Of a stretch of 64,000 bases of DNA, positions 62,427 to 64,000 are shown piece by piece. The position numbers and the translations under genes were made by a program. Within the stretch, counting starts at the first letter, position 1; the number at the start of each line of letters is the position of its first letter. Source of the DNA: Stenopsyche tienmushanensis (taxonomy: Eukaryota; Arthropoda; Insecta; Trichoptera; Stenopsychidae); assembly GCA_008973525.1 (NCBI GenBank), contig WACJ01000337.1:124001-188000 (forward strand), given 5' to 3'. The notes under the pieces are model-generated. The model was not told where the DNA came from. It did no database searches and worked only from the letters and a program-made list of their open reading frames with translations.

Positions 62427-62640
62427 TATAAATTCAAACCTCTTTTTGTGCGATTTTGAAGTTATGCGCTTTATTATCCGCATCTCAAGAGAATTTTGTT
62501 TCAAAATAGCTTCATAGAACGTTTTATGAATTTCTCATTTGACAAATAAGTTTGTATTGAAAGAATATTTTAATATACAATTGCGACAGTGATTTGATAT
62601 CTTAGTGTCATCGCAAGAAGCGTGTTAGAAAAGCCACAAC
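62427..62640 (+). mobile_element. pogo/Tigger-like family, copy D (5' part)
   Basis: TTCAAACCTCTTTTTGTGCG (62433-62452), followed by GAAGTTATGCG, is the left end of the family. Downstream an ATATCTTAGTGTCATCGC-type phrase resembles the corresponding part of copy C in order but with low identity. The family's right part is absent; the DDE-transposase fragment that follows belongs to something else. Confidence 0.5.
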
Positions 62641-62774
62641 TAGTATCATTGACTGAATAAGAAATGAACTTTAGCAAAAAAAAAAAGATTCAAAGGCAAT
62701 AAATATGTCAGTAACTTGATGATTCTTTTGGCATTTACTTAAATAATATATCGATTTGATAGAATGGAATCGGG

Positions 62775-62904
62775 CACGTTCTCAGACAAATAAATCCAGT
62801 GGTGTCAGATCAGCAGACCGTGCGAGCCACGGAATAAATCACGTTCCCAAGCAAAGAATTTCAGTGGTGTCAGATCTGGAAAATGTGCAAGACAACATGA
62901 ATAA
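62775..62904 (-). pseudogene. Tandemly duplicated DDE-transposase fragment
   Basis: Two adjacent units with a 65-base period (62775-62839 and 62840-62904) share CAGTGGTGTCAGATC at the same place. On the minus strand the right unit reads PDLTPLKFFAWERDLF and the left one WLARSADLTPLDLFV. Both correspond to the WPPRSPDLTPLDFFLWG box that holds the last part of the DDE catalytic domain in a widespread arthropod transposase family (DDE_3 type). The 65-bp period is not a multiple of three, so the duplication arose after coding function was lost. Nothing else of the transposase remains nearby. Confidence 0.65.
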
Positions 62905-62940
62905 GGCCGCCAAAATAATTAATTTAGGAGTTGGGATTAG

Positions 62941-63078
62941 ATGTAAATAACATGAGTCAAATTTTCTGCTCAAGTGTCGCTGATTATGAAAATTTCATTA
63001 TTTGTAATAGTATATAAAGTAATTATGCTTTATTAAGAGAGACTAGTTAAATCGAAAGTAATAAAACGCAAATATCGT
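62941..63078. other. Short AT-rich spacer
   Basis: AT-rich sequence between the transposase fragment and the TTAA-flanked element; nothing is seen in it. Confidence 0.4.
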
Positions 63079-63996
63079 TTAAGGCGTCTTCTCACTTTAC
63101 AAATTTAAAAAAATCGATTTTTATTTTATTTTAAATTTTAAAAGTACATATCTTCAAAAATGTTATATCGAAATTTCATAAAGATCAGACGAGTCTAACT
63201 ACATTTTTGGGCGACCGTTAGGTGACTACCTGAGAGCACCATGATATTCAGACTCATGGTGCAAGTACAAGAAAGTGGTGAAAAATAATCAGATAGAAAC
63301 TTTTAAACATCCTTCTGCTCTAGCTGAGAATGTTCACGAGGTTTTGAAACCAATTTATGAAGACCTTCGGAGGAAATACCCAAAATAACAACGAGTGTTT
63401 CAATAGTTGTGTCTGGGCAATTTTTCTGCAACCAAAACTTTAAACGCGTTTATCTCAACACAAGGTTTTTCGGTGGCTTGTTGATTAAATTTCGGAAACT
63501 GTCCGGCCGATTGTCATGAAATTTGAATGACATATTTTTCATAGTTATGGCTATAGCGCATATCATCAGATTTTTGAAATTTTGATTTTAAGTAATTTTT
63601 TTTTTACAAAAAACTGCAAAAAAACGCGGTTTTTTTTTACTTTTTCGTAAAACGTGCGCTATTTTGTTATTTTCGTAAATATCAAAAATCTGATGATATG
63701 CGCTATAGCCACTGATATACTGAATCTAAAATTGTTATATTTTTTTGTTTCAAATGACCCATCTCGGAGGTACCATCAACAAGCCACGAACATAATATTT
63801 CTACACGGGTTTTTCGATGCTACTGTTTTATTATAATAATTGTTCAAAAATATAAAAAAAAAATTTTTTCATGTACTTGAAAGATGTGTTTATTACATAA
63901 GATCCATTTTATCTCATAATTTCTAGCGAAAATCCTCGAAAAAAAATCGTGAAAATAGCCTATTTTTGAGGCGCCCAAAGTGAGAAGACGCCTTAA
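63079..63996 (+). mobile_element. TTAA-flanked 910-bp element with Kolobok/Mutator-like transposase remnant
   Basis: TTAA at 63079-63082 and 63993-63996 flanks perfect terminal inverted repeats GGCGTCTTCTCACTTT (63083-63098 and 63977-63992). TTAA target duplication is known for piggyBac and Kolobok elements. The interior at 63248-63420 encodes a fragment of the SWCKY...KPIY...NNNE-type transposase, which supports Kolobok-like over piggyBac. A 29-bp perfect inverted repeat lies inside (63549-63577 and 63682-63710), and an outer 12-bp pair TGGCTTGTTGAT/ATCAACAAGCCA (63474-63485 and 63775-63786) makes the right half a long foldback. The element is a complete, deletion-derived non-autonomous copy. 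The perfect ends and intact target sites suggest insertion that is recent relative to the other debris here. Confidence 0.8.
63248..63420 (+). pseudogene. Transposase fragment inside the TTAA element
   Basis: The frame from 63248 reads SDSWCKYKKVV, then FKHPSALAENVHEVLKPIYE, then DLRRKYPK and a stop at 63386. In the frame shifted back by one, NNNECFNSCVWA follows at 63384-63419. The order DSWCKY, then KPIY-x-DL, then (N)NNE-x-FN-x-x-VW is that of an arthropod and cnidarian transposase domain described as Mutator-like/Kolobok-like. The cysteine-containing link normally found between KPIYxDL and NNNE has been lost with the frameshift. It is non-coding now. Confidence 0.68.
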
Positions 63997-64000
63997 GTTA

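Noticed and set aside
1..64000. CRISPR arrays, operons, ribosome binding sites, rRNA genes
   Set aside because: None is present. Introns, poly(A) signals and transposon types show eukaryotic nuclear DNA.

Overview
This is eukaryotic, strongly AT-rich DNA and almost entirely non-coding. It has spliced genes with small exons, poly-A-tailed and TTAA- or TA-type transposon remnants, and no prokaryotic gene organisation. The protein matches and the transposon mix (mariner, piggyBac, pogo-like, Kolobok-like) suggest an arthropod, most probably an insect. The species and order cannot be told from the sequence. Nearly all open frames longer than 60 codons are chance frames.

Two host genes are supported, both on the minus strand. 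The first is a complete three-exon gene at 48562-49156 for a 115-residue single-domain rhodanese (sulfurtransferase-like). It has correct splice junctions, an intact CX4R active-site loop and a poly(A) signal. A strong splice donor at 49511 and a TATA-like box at 49620-49627 suggest a 5' untranslated exon and promoter upstream. The second is a single first coding exon at 35950-36006. It encodes the start of a Dok-7-type PH domain and ends in a splice donor. The next exon was not found to the left, so positions 1-35949 may all be first intron, studded with GC-richer blocks that could be regulatory. A GC-rich, GAGA/CT-rich island at 43860-44190 is a promoter or Polycomb/GAGA-type candidate of unknown ownership.

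The rest that can be explained is transposon debris: a tRNA-derived SINE candidate near 0.9 kb; five pieces of one pogo/Tigger-like family (5.0, 8.8, 28.2, 58.8 and 62.4 kb); two transposase C-terminal tails (11.4 and 46.0 kb); two piggyBac C-terminal remnants (17.5-18.2 and 52.2-52.6 kb); mariner copies at 36.9 and 53.7 kb plus a solo end at 50.2 kb; a LINE-like 3' tail at 47.7-48.1 kb; a tandemly duplicated DDE-transposase fragment at 62.8 kb; and a 910-bp TTAA-flanked element at 63.1-64.0 kb that carries a broken Kolobok/Mutator-like transposase segment and long internal inverted repeats. This last element is the most striking structure in the window.

The remaining intervals are AT-rich background alternating with islands of more balanced composition. 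These resemble conserved non-coding DNA around developmental genes, but that needs a comparison this reading cannot make.
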